A DNA stretch of 64,000 nt from Phytophthora quininea (GCA_011947345.1 JAAVTG010000670.1:558001-622000); one strand, 5' to 3'. Counted from the stretch's first letter, positions 10,839-22,029 are shown. Numbers and translations: made by a program. Notes: generated by a model from the letters alone, not told the origin.

Positions 10839-12483
10839 ATGGAGGACGAGGGCCGCAACGCCACCAAGTCGGCCACCGTGCTGTTCGACGCGTCCAAGAA
10901 GGAGCAGTTTTACCCCACCAGCGGTCTCAAGAAGCTGGCCAGGAAGCTCAAGCCGCTGTGTCGGGTGGACGTCAACAAAGACGACCTGTCCAAGGACCGG
11001 ATCCAGGACGCCAGCGTGCTGGTATTTGCAGGCGTGAGAGAGCGCTTTAGTTCCACCGAGTTCAATACGCTCAAGGAATTCCTGAATGGCGGCGGCAGCA
11101 TCCTCTTGATGCTCGGGGAGGGCGGAGAGACGACGTTCGACACGAACCTCAACGGCTGGCTTAAAGAGTAAGTGTGGCAGTCCGCGATTGATCCGATTCG
11201 ATTGCTCTGACGTCTTGCCGCAGCTTTGGGATTTTGTCAACGCCGACGCAGTGATCCGGACGGTCTACCACAAGTACCACCACCCCAAAGAGGTGCTGGT
11301 GTCCAGCGGCGTCGTCAACAGAGAGATTGCTCGCATGGCAAGGAGTTTACCATGCTATTGTTGGGATAATACATTTTGTAACCGTGTATCTCTGTTGACA
11401 TTCAGGTTGACGAGCTCTACGGCAGGAAAGATGTTTCCAACTCAATGGTAAAGCCGATAGGACCAGGCGGAGCACTAGAGAAGGACCAGAAGGGACTCAC
11501 GTTCGTGTATCCATATGGAGCGACGTTGACGGTGAAGAAGCCTGCAGCGCCACTGCTGTCGTCGGGCTTCATCTCGTATCCAGTGAACAGACCGGTGGTG
11601 GCAGGATGGCAGGAAGGAGGCGTCTCGGCCCCCGCGTCGACTACAAAAGCAGGTCGGCTTGTGGTTTTCGGATCAGCGCAGTGCTTTTCAGACGAATGGA
11701 TCGACAAGGAGGAGAATTCCAAGCTGCAGGAAATCATATTCCGCTGGCTGCTGAAGGACAAAGGAATCAAAATGAACCACCAGGACGCCGAAGACCCCGA
11801 CTTGAACGAGTACGTCCGGCTGCCAGACACACAAGCTCTTAGCGACCGCCTTCGGTCCTGCATGCAAGAGAGCGAGGAGCTCCCCAAAGACTTTACGCGG
11901 CTTTTTGACGACTCTCTGTTCAAGTTTGACACATCGCTCATCCCCGAGGCAGTGAACCTCTACAAGGAGTTAGGCGTCAAGCACGAACCTCTCACACTAA
12001 TCCCGCCGCAGTTTGAATGCCCACTGCCTCCACTCAAGTCTGCGGTGTTTCCACCGGCGCTACGTGAACCGCCGCCTCCCGCACTGGACCAATTCGACCT
12101 CGACGAGCACTTTGCAAGCGAATCGTTGCGGTTGGCTCAACTTACCAACAAATGCTCTGACGACGACTTGGAGTACTACGTGCGCGAGTGCCGACATCCT
12201 TGGGATCCTGCCACGACTCGATCCAGAACGCACCGACGCCAAGCACATTCTGGAGTTTATCTTCCAGAAGATTGTCAACTTCAAGAAGCTCAACCAGGAG
12301 ACGCCGCCGGTTGTCGTTGGCTCCAGCGGCCTAAGCACCAACGCAGACACGGACAGTGCCAGTAATCTACGAGCGTCGTCGCTAGCAAACGTTGCCGAGT
12401 CAAAGACGTCCACACCGCCTCAGAGAAGTTTTAGCAAGCAGTTGGACGACGATGAAGACGACGGCAAGGCCTCCACTCCATAG
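10839..12483 (+). CDS. IFT52: Intraflagellar transport protein 52 (two frame breaks)
   Basis: Exons 10839-11167, 11224-11337 and 11406-12483, about 507 residues. TVLFDASKKEQFYP, FLNGGGSILLMLGEGGE, VYHKYHHPKEVLVSSGVVNR, LTFVYPYGATL, FSDEWIDKEENSK and DAEDPDLNEY follow IFT52 in order. IFT52 is a core IFT-B1 scaffold needed to build flagella. Frame breaks: in the T run at 11232-11235 (one T missing) and at 12190-12193, where CGDILG loses two bases. The second intron (11338-11405) fits only as a GC-AG intron (GCAAGG donor), which keeps phase 0. The last 50-60 residues are a Ser/Thr and acidic tail not found in animal IFT52. Confidence 0.92.
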
Positions 12484-12530
12484 CTCGCCGTCGTGCAAGA
12501 GGTAGAATGAAGCAAAGCCCCGGAAGTATA

Positions 12531-13212
12531 TTACTTGCGAGGCTTCTGATAAACAGTGCTGTTGCGATCTAGCGAGTACCCTCGAGCAGCTGTGAGTTCC
12601 AACGAAGCTTCGAAGCGAATGTGCTGCACATGCTCGTGGGAGCTGGCACGCAGTCGCCTCTTTGTAGTCGATAGGACGTCGGCAAACTGCTTGGACGTCT
12701 CGTCCAACTGACGCTGAAGGTTGTCGCGTTCCTGGCGCCGATCGTCCAGGCGTTTGCACATTGGAGTGTACCGTGCCATGATGTTGGCTACCTCGCGGTC
12801 GATATGGCCGATTTCACTCTCGTAGTGGGCCATGGCCGCCTGCGTAATCGCGTGCTTCTGGCGCATTTTCGCCACGAGTTTGTCCAGCTCGCCAATCTGT
12901 GAGCTCAACGTTTGTGAATAGCAGGCCCCACTCATCACATTGTCAGGTTAGATCAACCACGTACACGAAGTGTGGCGAGCATAGACACATCTCCTTTCTC
13001 CAGCGCCTGGCGCTCCATGAGTGTCACTCGGGAGGGCTGCGACCAACAGACAAACTTTACTCAGTACCGAGATGACCACGCCATTGCATCCGTCGGCTTG
13101 CACTCACACTGCTTGGTCCCTCCTCCCCTGTTGGCTGCGGTCCTGCTGCACTCATGCGTTCGTTGATGTCAATGGAGATGTCTGGTGTTCCTGCCTGAGC
13201 TTCGCCCGTCAT
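12531..13212 (-). CDS. Small coiled-coil protein, unrecognised
   Basis: Exons 13108-13212, 12965-13036 and 12531-12896, all phase 0, giving 180 residues. After a low-complexity N-terminus (MTGEAQAGTPDISIDINE) residues about 58-140 form a continuous heptad-rich coiled coil (GELDKLVAKMRQKH onward), followed by a basic Arg-rich tail. No frame break. It converges with IFT52 with 47 bp between stops. The size and coil resemble many flagellar regulatory proteins, and the neighbourhood has IFT genes, but there is no specific motif to name it. Confidence 0.65.
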
Positions 13213-13429
13213 CGGCTAAATATAAGCCACACTATGATCACTCTCGCCGTCCTTGTCAACCTGCTCCAAAGTAACGGGAACTGCTGCAGCAACGCAGACT
13301 TGCACGCCTCAATCTTTCGGGACAGGGAGAGTATCTATTCACCTTCACCGCTTTTCCGTCCTACGCCAGCACGCTCTCCCAGCTTCCAGCGCCACTGCCA
13401 TCCCCCCAAACCCTCAGCTCATCAATTGC

Positions 13430-13857
13430 CTATCCATACTGCAGACGGAAGACGTCGTTGTGGATGTAGTACTGTCCTGGCTGGTGCGCCACGAGCTGGA
13501 AGACCTGCGTGAACTGGATGGGGTTGTTGTCCTCGATCGCCATCTTGCCCTGCACGAAGATGATCATGGCGTTGCCCGACGTAGACGGCTGGATGTCAAC
13601 GGTCGGGAACTCGTGGCGCACGGGCGGCAGCGCCGACAGCTTGGCCATGATGGCTTGCTGGCCAGTGACCATCTGGCCCTCCCAGCTCAAGTTGGACACG
13701 TCTTGCTGCGGGAACGGCAAGCAGCTCCGTTAGTTTATGATGTATGGAGGGATCTATGGGCAGTACGCACGTAGAGACTGGCGAGGCCCGCTCGGTTCGA
13801 GTCGAACGTCGTGTAGTAGTGCTGCACGAAGGCCTTGGCGACCTCCTCGGCGGACAT
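13430..13857 (-). CDS. NTF2: Nuclear transport factor 2
   Basis: Exons 13771-13857 and 13430-13705, 120 residues. The NTF2 fold shows in order: AKAFVQHYYTTFDSNRAGLA, SLYQDVSNLSWEG, GQQAIMAKL, HEFPTVDIQPS, GNAMIIFVQGKM and FTQVFQLV ending HNDVFRLQYG. NTF2 imports RanGDP into the nucleus and binds FG nucleoporins. The length matches yeast and human NTF2 (125-127). The start is the only Met before the conserved first helix. Confidence 0.95.
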
Positions 13858-14023
13858 GGCGGCGAGCTTCTTCCGGTTCCCCTGGCGCCGACTTTCCGAG
13901 ACTGGCGCTCAGTATGGTCTCCAATGAATTCGAGGGCGAGAGTTATAACAAAATGACTACCAGGTAGGTTATTGTATGGAATGCATTTTGGATACACTGC
14001 ACACACGGATGGAACACCTCGCT

Positions 14024-14821
14024 TTACAGCGCACAGGCCTGCTGGGAGCGGTCGTCACGCTCCGCACCGAGTAGTTGCGTCTGCTGGCTGTCCACGAACG
14101 TCTCGAAGGCCTGTCGAGAGCTGTCGCACTTGGGAATGACGTGGCCCTGGCTGTGTGTCGATATCAGCACCTGATCCTCTCGAGTCTGCGCATCATCAGC
14201 ATGTTAGTCGACATGGAAAAACTGTTTGCAACTCCTTGACCACCCACCTGCACTTGCTTAAATAAGTCGGCCACTTGCTGACTCTTGGCCGCTGGGATCA
14301 CGTAGTCGTTGGAGCCAAACATGTGCAGCGACGACACGTCCGGCAGCACCCCGAGTCCAGCGAGAACTGCGGGTAGCCCAGATAGCTGCCGATGAGCACC
14401 GCCATCTTTGGGGTCCACTGCAGCTCGTCCTGGGCCTGCTGCGAGCACATCCAGGCCGCGAGACTCGCCCCTGTGAGAACCCCACGACGCCGTCCACGTC
14501 GCCAACTTCGTCCAGCTTGTCCCTCAGAAAATGCACCAGCACGTTGCGGTCTTGCAGATCGCTGGCCTCGTCCTGCTGCAGCCTCCACCAGCAGCGGAAC
14601 TCTGTCTTCTTCTTGGCGCAGCGCACACGCTTGGAGGCGCTCGGTCGCTTGCTCTGGCGGTTCAGAATGGGCGGCACGATCGTGAACGGGCCGTCCACAA
14701 ACAGGAAATCGGCGCTGCCACTGGCGACGGGTCCGCGCAGCGGCTTGGTCTTGGCCGAGAAGGTGGCCGCGTCCTGGTACATGCCGTGCAGACACAGCAG
14801 CCGCAGCTTGCGCGTCGCCAT
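14024..14821 (-). CDS. FSH1/OVCA2-type serine hydrolase (two frame breaks)
   Basis: Exons 14248-14821 and 14024-14185, about 245 residues. MATRKLRLLCLHGMYQDAA is the first beta strand plus His-Gly oxyanion region of the alpha/beta-hydrolase fold. VVGFSQGA contains the nucleophile Ser, FGSNDYVIPA the acidic residue region, and SQGHVIP the catalytic His. The frame breaks in two runs of four C (plus strand) at 14468-14471 and 14349-14352; one base added at each gives a continuous protein with phase 0 at the intron. Family members (yeast Fsh1, human OVCA2) are cytosolic esterases of uncertain substrate. Confidence 0.88.
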
Positions 14822-15013
14822 GGCTGCCGAGACCTTCGCCACCTTGCGTTGTATCGGAGGCCGATTTCTGACGAACGACGGCGGCCAATCAAAACCAACA
14901 CGGCGATGCGTCAAATGATTTGCAAGATCGCTACAGCAACTTGCCTTTTGACGTCTATCTATCGAGATTTATTAGAGGCTGCACTTAGAATTGTCATGCT
15001 CTGCGCTTGCTGT

Positions 15014-18012
15014 CTAGTGCGGGAGCAGCTCGGTCGAGTTGTCATCGTCGTCCTTGTCCACTTCGCGCATGATCGGGACGGAGTTGCTCAGCGCACGCTT
15101 CACTTGGTCGGAGCGGGAGACCTTGCGACGCAATTTGCGTAGGAATCCGACAGGAGGCGGAGACAGCGGGTAGACCTCGTCCGTGTCAATGTCCTTCGCC
15201 AGTCGGAAACAGCGCGTGCAGTGCTCCTCCTCCAGCTCGTGGCGCGTAATGATCCCGCGGACGTTGTTGTGTCTGTTCACGACGACAAGGTGGCGCAGAC
15301 CTCCGCTCCGGAAAAGGCGATAAGCACGCACAAAGGGAGCCTCTTCCTGGATCACGTACGGCGTCTGGTTCATGTATGGAGTCAGGTCTACCCACATCGC
15401 CCGATCCTCTTCCGAGAGTGTAAAGCTCGTCCCCGTGCACGCGACCGACGTGGGCAGCAGCCAAAAAGTCCTGCTGCATCGGTGTGGGGATCGGGTATCG
15501 TGGATAATGTGACTCCATGTCATGGTACGACAAGCAATAGTTACTTGCAAGAGGAGACTCCAGCAGCTTGTCATCCACACGAGGCGTGTTGTCGGCTTCC
15601 AAATCTCTCGGTATCGGATGTCGGCGGCGAAGGTTGTTGCCTGCTGCTGCATCTGGCTCGTACGACGCAGGATGTGGCTGACGACTGAACGGCTTTGGCT
15701 TCTCAATGCTAAAGTCGTGATGGCTCAGCAACACGTTCAGTTGCTTGCGTAGTATCACACCAGCGAAGAAGCGACTGCCGAATGTCGGGTCTTCCACGAT
15801 GACAGGGAATGCGTTGTGCTTCGTACTAACCAGTAGATCGAAAATGACACCTGCTCGCTCAACAGTTCGGAGCGTCTTTGGATGTGCAGTCATAATATGT
15901 TTCGCCCGCAGAAATGAGCCTCGGAGTGGAGGATTCCAGTCCAGGAAGGGCACATGACGCAGGTGGATGTGGATGTCGTAGATGCCCTCGTTGAAATAGT
16001 TCCCTACCCAACGCGCAAAAACGACGTGAGAATCAGCGGCAGTCCGAACTCCATGTTGCCTGTGCACTCGAGGATCAACACCGTAAGGGAGATAGTCATG
16101 CGCGTCACTCCGCCCAACATGGCCACGCTTCCTACAAGACCGTACATTCGGGGATCAACCGTCTTCAAGTGCTGTAATCCAGTGAAATAGTTGATTACTC
16201 GCGTCCACAATCTCCCGTACGCGGCACCAATAAGTAACGAAGGCACGAATAAACCACTCGGAACTTTCAAGCCGTACGTCACACAAGCCAACAGCAGCAT
16301 CACACCCCAGAAGACGACCAGGTTACGCACTTCAAACGAATCGGGAGGCGCGTGGAAGAGGTGTTTAATGGCTGTTTCGCCTCCGGTCAGCATGAGCGAG
16401 GCCAGATCATTGTACTGGCCCTTGGGGCAGTAAAATCGCACCAATTCCTTCTTATACGGGTACTGCACAGTCTCATCCGCTTGAAAACACTCGGCGCCGT
16501 CCATCGACACGCTTGCACAGCTCTCACAGATGCAAGCAGAGCCATTCTTCTTCAGCATCTCCATCCCAAATACGAACGCCTTGTTTGGACCCAGCGCACC
16601 ATTAGCAGAGTCTGCCAAGTGGATTACGTCGTCTCGAGTCTGAGGGAGAGTGTGGCATTTCCCCAACATGAACGGCATCGAGAACAGGAGCGAGGAAATC
16701 ACAAGGGACAGCAGCAGCGCTTCCACCCACGCCACACCTCTCGTTCGTACCCAACGTGCACGCACTTTCGCTAGGCGCGTGTTGATACCGTTGAATAGGG
16801 CTCCTTGCAGACCACCTCCGATACCCATAAGAATGAAAAGAGGCACTTCCCAAACTTGATACGTGCTGGACGTGAACGGTCCAAAGCTGAAGCTTCCCGT
16901 GTGACTCCCGAGCGTACCCCACGACAAGTTGTCGTTCATCCCCGACAGGAAGAAAGCCAATGTGAAAGTGGCCGACATGGCGCAAAACAGTGTACGCCAC
17001 GTGAGCGTCTGGTTCCAGAAGGAAGCGCCTTCCTCGAGAACGAACAATACGCCACCAATGGGCGCTCCGAAGGCCGACGCCACGCCTGCTGCGGCGCCGC
17101 AAGCAACGAAGTCGCGCTTTTCCTTATCATTGCGAAATCCTGCGAAATATGAAAAGCTGCAGAAGAGATCGTTAGAATCGCAGCCACACATGACCGTATG
17201 CAGATTTGTTCCTAGCCGTGTACCTCGTGTCGTAGCCGAGAGTTGATGATTTTCCCTGAGAGAGCCCAGCAGCGACGATAGCACCGCTGCGGTCAATGCG
17301 CAAGAAATATTAGTGCATTAACTCGCAAGAGCGCTGGATCGTATTAGCCACAAACCTGTGGATCATGGGGCCCTCTTTTCCGACTGGCAAACCGCCTGCC
17401 ACTGAGCAGGTTGTGCCAATAATCTTGCAGAAGAATGTTCGCAATCGCAACAAGCGCGGGATCTTCATGCCATTTAGCGTCGTCTTCACCTCCGAGATTC
17501 CTGGGCAGACAATCAAAAAACCACATGAGTTGTAGCTCCGACAAGTGTACCCCCCAGTCTACTCAACCCACCCGATCCAGCGGCGACAGGTTCTCCGAAG
17601 CACGTGACAGTCGCGGCAATCGCCACAAGCAGCAGATTGAACCCCACGATGCACCAGAACGTGGTGCCGAACAGCACGTGTTTTGCCAGCTCGTGCTCGA
17701 TCGTGTACTCGAGCAAATGCTGTTTGAGCGACATGAGCAGCGTGGTGAAGTACAGCATGAAGACGGCCACGAGCGCCGTGATGACGCCCGTGACAAGCGT
17801 CAGGAACCAGCGCGCGTAGATCAGCCGGTTCTTCTCCTGACCGTCTCGATAGGTGTAGCCCATGCCAGACTTGTTGACCACCGACTCGAACAGGTCTGTC
17901 CGGCAGTAGCACGACCGCATACAAATAAAAGTTAGAGAGATAAGATCTTCGGCGTAGGACGTTCTGCAGTACCATAATCCAAGCTCTCGAGGTCGGTGTG
18001 CTTCCAGAGCAT
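15014..18012 (-). CDS. CLC-family chloride/proton exchanger, ClC-6/7 type (two frame breaks)
   Basis: Exons 17973-18012, 17572-17895, 17356-17500, 17224-17286 and 15014-17156, about 905 residues. The N-terminus has ESLDYD as in ClC-6/7. Selectivity motifs: GSGIS (usually GSGIP), GKEGPMIH with the gating Glu, and [17 protein letters not shown] carries the proton glutamate, which marks an exchanger. About 10 hydrophobic helices are followed by two CBS domains ([10 protein letters not shown] and [10 protein letters not shown] regions). Frame breaks: five A (plus strand) at 16017-16021, and one between 15415 and 15460 that needs two bases. The frame is open upstream of the first Met, so the N-terminus may be longer. 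Expected on vacuolar or lysosomal membranes. Confidence 0.93.
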
Positions 18013-18292
18013 CGTAAAGCGACGCTTCCTCTTTAGTTGCCGAATGCCAGATAATGCAGGCTGGTATGGGGAATCAGGGGCGGACAACAAGCGCAGAGGC
18101 TTCTTCTTGGTCGAGCAGAAGCCGGCGGTAGGGGCATGCAGCGACTCCTGAGCAGGTCCGTCTCGGGGTGGCGAATTCTGTTGTCAGAAAGGTGGGCGGA
18201 ATGGGAATCCTCAGATTTTATCAGCCGAAATCATCAGACTCAGTCAGCATCAGACTCGAGCCCAACGGGTGGCACGAAGCTGCGACGGCGAG
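18013..18292. promoter_or_regulatory. Divergent intergenic region of the CLC gene and DENR
   Basis: 280 bp separate the first CLC Met from the DENR start. The CLC frame stays open through about 18180, so part of this may be coding for a longer CLC N-terminus. No specific sites identified. Confidence 0.35.
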
Positions 18293-19317
18293 ATGGCGGA
18301 TCACCGCGCGCGCATCGAGCGGTTCTACCGCAAGTATAACGCCGACAAGCTGCACGAGATCGACGGCGTGTTGGAGCGCTTCCGCGGGCGCGAGACACAG
18401 CTGTTCTCTGCCCTGGTCAAGAAGTACGGGCCGGAGCCGACTTCGGATGAGGATTTGGACGCTGCCGAGGAGGAGGACGACGACGAAGACGATGAGGAGA
18501 CAGAGGCGCTCCCGCCTGCTGCTGATAACGCGCAGGACTTTAACTACCAGCGCCTACTGGCCTTCTACCAAAAGTACAACCCCGAGAAGGTGGGCGACGT
18601 GGCCACTGTGCTGACCAAGTACCAGGGCAAGGAGAGCAAACTCTTCGACGCTCTGGTGAAAAGTACGGGCCCGAACCAGGCGACTCGGACGACGAAGACG
18701 AAGAGGACAAGCAGGAGGAGGACGATGAAAAGGAGGAGGACGATGACGACGGAGAGCCGAAGCTCCGCTCGGTGCTGTACTGCCCCATCGACACGTTCCC
18801 GCCCGAGTACTGCGAGTACGGCCCCATGTTCAACGAGTGCAAGCCCTGGTTGGCCGAGCATTGCCCCGATCTGGTGCTGACCAAGTACAACCGCACGGTG
18901 TCAGAGCTGCTGGAGGTGGAGAAGCAAATCGCCGATGGCGTGGAAGGCATCACGCTGGAAGTGGAGGGCAAGACGGTCAAGAAGAAGAAGAAAAACAAGA
19001 TCGAGGAGGCTGCCAAGAGGAAAGAGAACTGCATGGTGACAATCTCCAAGAGCTCGCGCAAGGGCCGCAAGCGCTTGACGTTCGTGACGGGCCTCGAGGA
19101 CTTTGAAGGCGTCAACATCAAGGACGCCTCCAAGGCTCTGGGCAAGCGCTTCGCCTGCAGCTCGTCGCTGTCCAAAACGGACCAGGGCCAGCAGCAGATC
19201 CAGCTGCAGGGCGACTGCGTGGTGGAGCTGCAGGAGGTGCTCTCCGAGATGTTTGGCGTGCACGACGACCAGATCGTCGTCATCGATGAGCCGGTCAAGG
19301 CCAAGAAGAAGAAGTAG
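18293..19317 (+). CDS. DENR-type translation factor with duplicated N-terminal module (frame break)
   Basis: About 341 residues. The C-terminal half is DENR: YCPIDTFPPEYCEYGP, ECKPWLAEHCPDL, a Lys-rich linker, then an SUI1 domain (VTGLEDFEGVNIKDASKALG to QLQGDCVVELQEVL). DENR with MCT-1 ejects tRNA and recycles 40S subunits and promotes reinitiation. The N-terminal half is unusual: two copies of a roughly 38-residue unit (FYRKYNADKLHEIDGVLERF at about 10 and FYQKYNPEKVGDVATVLTKY at about 96), each ending in KKYGPEP and an acidic stretch. The frame breaks in four A at 18659-18662; one A restores KKYGPEP. Confidence 0.88.
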
Positions 19318-19412
19318 GCCGATTCAGTCCTGCATGTTGCAGCTCAATAAGAAAACATACACTCCGAATCACATTTCGGACTATAAGTGGTCTCCAATAC
19401 AAACTGCGAAAC

Positions 19413-20148
19413 ATGAGCGACGATCTCCTGGACAACATGTCCCTCTCGGACGACGAGATGCTGGACACCCTGGCGGACGACATGCTCATGGAGATGGCGG
19501 AGGACGAAGTGCAGGCTCATAGCAGTGCAGACCCCCGCAGTTCCCGCGTCCTGGTCCCAAACGTCCGTGGCGGGGCGCTCTAACCCGTTGGCAGCTCCTG
19601 GCATGTCCAACAACATGCCCGATCTGGGCCAAATGATGTCCCAGATGATGCCCATGATGTCCCAAATGCTCGGGGGCAACAACCCCATGGCTGGAGCTGG
19701 CAACGGCTCGCTGCAGCAGGCCCCAGCGCCGTGGCAGGATCTGGTCAAGCGCCACGTGCCCAGTGCGGAGCAGGAGGACTGGCTCCGCACCATCGACCAG
19801 GACGCCACGAAGCTCAGGATCGCCAGCTCAAACAGGCAGCTGACCAAGCCGCACAGCAGAGCCTACAACTCGAAGCCGACGACTCTGCCCAGTGTGTACT
19901 TGAAGACAAACACGCTGCTGGGGAGTCTGCTGAGTGAGGCTGTGCGAGCTGCTCAGCTGGAACAGAACGCAAGGTGGAAGGAGGTCCGAGAGGACGTTGT
20001 GCCGCAACTGGAGAAGACTGGAATGGCCGACGTGTTTGAGAAGAACTTCAAGGAGTTGCTGCGTCAGCATGTGGAGAACGATCCAGACTACCAGGCACAC
20101 AAGGACAGCGATCGCTTCAGCAACATCACGACTGCGCTTCGTGTGTAG
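19413..20148 (+). CDS. Unrecognised acidic/Met-rich protein (frame break)
   Basis: Begins MSDDLLDNMSLSDDEML, an acidic helix with repeated D-x-(M/L) pattern, then changes frame near 19520-19535 into a Met-rich linker (MMSQMMPMMSQMLGG) and a C-terminal helical region (EDWLRTIDQDATKLRI, LLSEAVRAAQLEQNARWKEV). About 245 residues in total. The join needs one base removed or two added near a run of five C. A 22-bp GT..AG segment would also fix the frame but is too short to be an intron. No family recognised. Confidence 0.6.
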
Positions 20149-20539
20149 ATGGAAGGACTTTCTAGTTGTGGTTGTGGGGGAGTTAATACAACGGTTGAAA
20201 TATGATAAATATTGCCGTACTGATGGCCCACTGCTGTGTGTAGTAGTTGGAATAAGCGATGAAGTCGTCGGCGCTTTCTGTGGTTAAGATCGCTATCTGC
20301 GTCATTTTCAGTCGGTGCCGCTGTCGAGTTAGAGTCTCACGCGTTTGCTGTGCAAGTCTCCAAGTCGACCACGGGAAGAGAACTGGCCCCACATCATCGT
20401 TCGAGTTGCCCCGGGCAGCACCGATGAGTTCGACGATCTCATTTAATAATCTAGCACAGACCGTCTCGTCAGCCCAGTCGTGGAAGATGCTAATCCGAAG
20501 GGGCCTGCACTTGCTGAATTCTTCTATTGTCATTGGGCT
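20149..20539. other. Gap between the acidic protein gene and the LicD-like gene
   Basis: About 390 bp between two convergent stops. A 116-residue minus-strand ORF (20183-20533) is present but has no domain support. Nothing else seen. Confidence 0.45.
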
Positions 20540-21403
20540 TTACGTTCTGCGAGGCGTACGAAAGTCCGGGCCATACAAGTGCTCCAGGTAGAGCGTTCTT
20601 CTAGCAGGACAAACGACCGTAAAGTCTTCGAACGGACAGCTCAACAGCGGGAACACGTAGTAGCGAGGGATGAGGAAGAACTTGGACGAGCCGCCTGCGT
20701 CCAAGCACTTGCTGCACGCATGCCAACATCTCGACGGGTGAGCGCCCAACATCTCAACGCCATTGGCTTCCGACTCGGTGAACACGAACACGTCGACGTA
20801 GAAGCCGTAGGATTTGTCTACAAGGCGAGCTGGGATGTTCCAGTCGCGGTCCCGTTCACGATGCAGTTTGCTGTCGTACACTTGGAGCTCGTAGCCTGCC
20901 GGAACGACCCACCGGTTGTCTCGAAGCTTCTCGTAGCCCTCCACGGTCACCCCAAAGTCGGCGTCGTCGTCCCAGGGAATGACAGACTGCGCCCTGAATT
21001 GGCCCAGCAGAGTGCCGCTGTCGAGCCAGTAGTCGACGTCTCCCTTGTCCAGCATGGCACTGAACGTGCGCACAAGCTCCGTGATGATCTTGGCGCGTCT
21101 ACGAGCAGTGACGCAGGCTTCGGGGCGGTAGTAGAAGTTGTCGATGTGGCCTTCCAGATCTTCGCACCACGCGCTGCGGAGCGTACGAGGCAGCGCTCGG
21201 ATCATCTCGCTGTCTGCTTCTGCGAGCTCCGAGAGCTGCCACCAGCTCAACCACAACAAGATCAGTGCCGTCGTCAGCGCAACAACTTGCGTCTGTAAGC
21301 AACTCCAGCTGCGGTGGCGAGGAGCTTGCTTGGGTTCGTACGCGGTGGGGCTCGGATTCTCGACGGCGGGTCGCGACAGTTCCCGGCGACGTGTTGTCTG
21401 CAT
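20540..21403 (-). CDS. LicD/fukutin-like nucleotidyltransferase-fold membrane protein
   Basis: Intronless, 287 residues. Residues 39-57 form a signal anchor (VVALTTALILLWLSWW), giving a type II topology with the catalytic part in the Golgi lumen. DYWLDSGTLLGQFR, then VIPWDDDADFGV, is the LicD motif: the DxD acidic pair binds metal and CDP- or other nucleotide-activated donors. The family transfers phosphocholine (LicD) or ribitol phosphate (fukutin/FKRP). Substrate here unknown. The start codon lies only 49 bp from that of the divergent PIG-P gene. Confidence 0.82.
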   Translation of the reverse strand: MQTTRRRELSRPAVENPSPTAYEPKQAPRHRSWSCLQTQVVALTTALILLWLSWWQLSELAEADSEMIRALPRTLRSAWCEDLEGHIDNFYYRPEACVTARRRAKIITELVRTFSAMLDKGDVDYWLDSGTLLGQFRAQSVIPWDDDADFGVTVEGYEKLRDNRWVVPAGYELQVYDSKLHRERDRDWNIPARLVDKSYGFYVDVFVFTESEANGVEMLGAHPSRCWHACSKCLDAGGSSKFFLIPRYYVFPLLSCPFEDFTVVCPARRTLYLEHLYGPDFRTPRRT

Positions 21404-21452
21404 CTTGTCTGCTCTGTACGGCGGTAAATATCCTATTGCTCGGTTCTACGAC
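21404..21452. promoter_or_regulatory. 49-bp divergent spacer between LicD-like and PIG-P genes
   Basis: The two ATGs face apart with 49 bp between them, so transcripts must overlap or have very short leaders. Contains GCGGTAAATA, a weak AT element. Inferred from geometry. Confidence 0.45.
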
Positions 21453-22029
21453 ATGACGCGTAAGAGGAAGGCGAGCGAGCAGGCTGCAGCGAGCAATGAC
21501 CTGCCTAGGAAGACCCCACTGGTAGCACCGGCGTCGACGACGGTGTCGTTCAAGGAGATGCAGCGACTGCACGCCATGCGGATGGAGCTCTTTGGCTTCG
21601 GGGTTGGCTGGCGTCCGCTCTCTTTTATGGTAAGTACAGGCGATACTACTGAAGAAATCTCTTGCTGCAGACTAACGATGTTGCTGTAGTGGTGTTTCTT
21701 GTGTGGGCCTACGTGCCGGAGACGACGCTGGAAGTCTACGGATTCACCTACTTCCCGTCCAAGCACTGGGCCGTGGCGGTACCTGCCATGATCGTCGTGA
21801 CGTACCTCTTCTCGCTGGTTGTCTACAAGGCGGTCAACTTGCTGTCTACACCGGAGCTCGGCTCCTACGCCACCATTTTGGACACGCACACGGTGCCGCT
21901 GCCGGAAGGCACCACGTGCTTTGAAGACGACACGAAGCTACCCCAGGAATTGGAGACATCTCCATCTTCGAGGTCAATCGGCACCTCTTCTCGGCGAACC
22001 AACAGAGCGATCGGCTCAAGGAAGAGTAG
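21453..22029 (+). CDS. PIG-P, subunit of GPI-GlcNAc transferase (frame break)
   Basis: Exons 21453-21629 and 21671-22029, about 178 residues. After a basic N-terminus, the PIG-P domain shows VVFLVWAYVPETTLEVYG, TYFPSKHWAVAVPAM and a second helix VVTYLFSLVVYKAVNLLSTP, then GDISIFEVNRHLF at the end. This ER membrane subunit takes part in the first step of GPI anchor synthesis, transfer of GlcNAc to phosphatidylinositol. The frame breaks in four C at 21941-21944; one added C joins KLP to the conserved DISIFEVN tail and the stop at 22027-22029. Confidence 0.88.

Noticed and set aside
19508..19529. 22-bp GT..AG segment as an ultra-short intron
   Set aside because: It would fix the frame, but is far below the 50-75 bp introns seen here; an indel near the C run is simpler.
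20183..20533. 116-codon minus-strand ORF with HDWADE, like plant O-methyltransferases
   Set aside because: Only one short motif, no SAM-binding glycine motif, and no room for the rest of the enzyme.
20480..21298. 272-codon plus-strand ORF
   Set aside because: Antisense to the LicD-like gene, which has a clear DxD motif and signal anchor.
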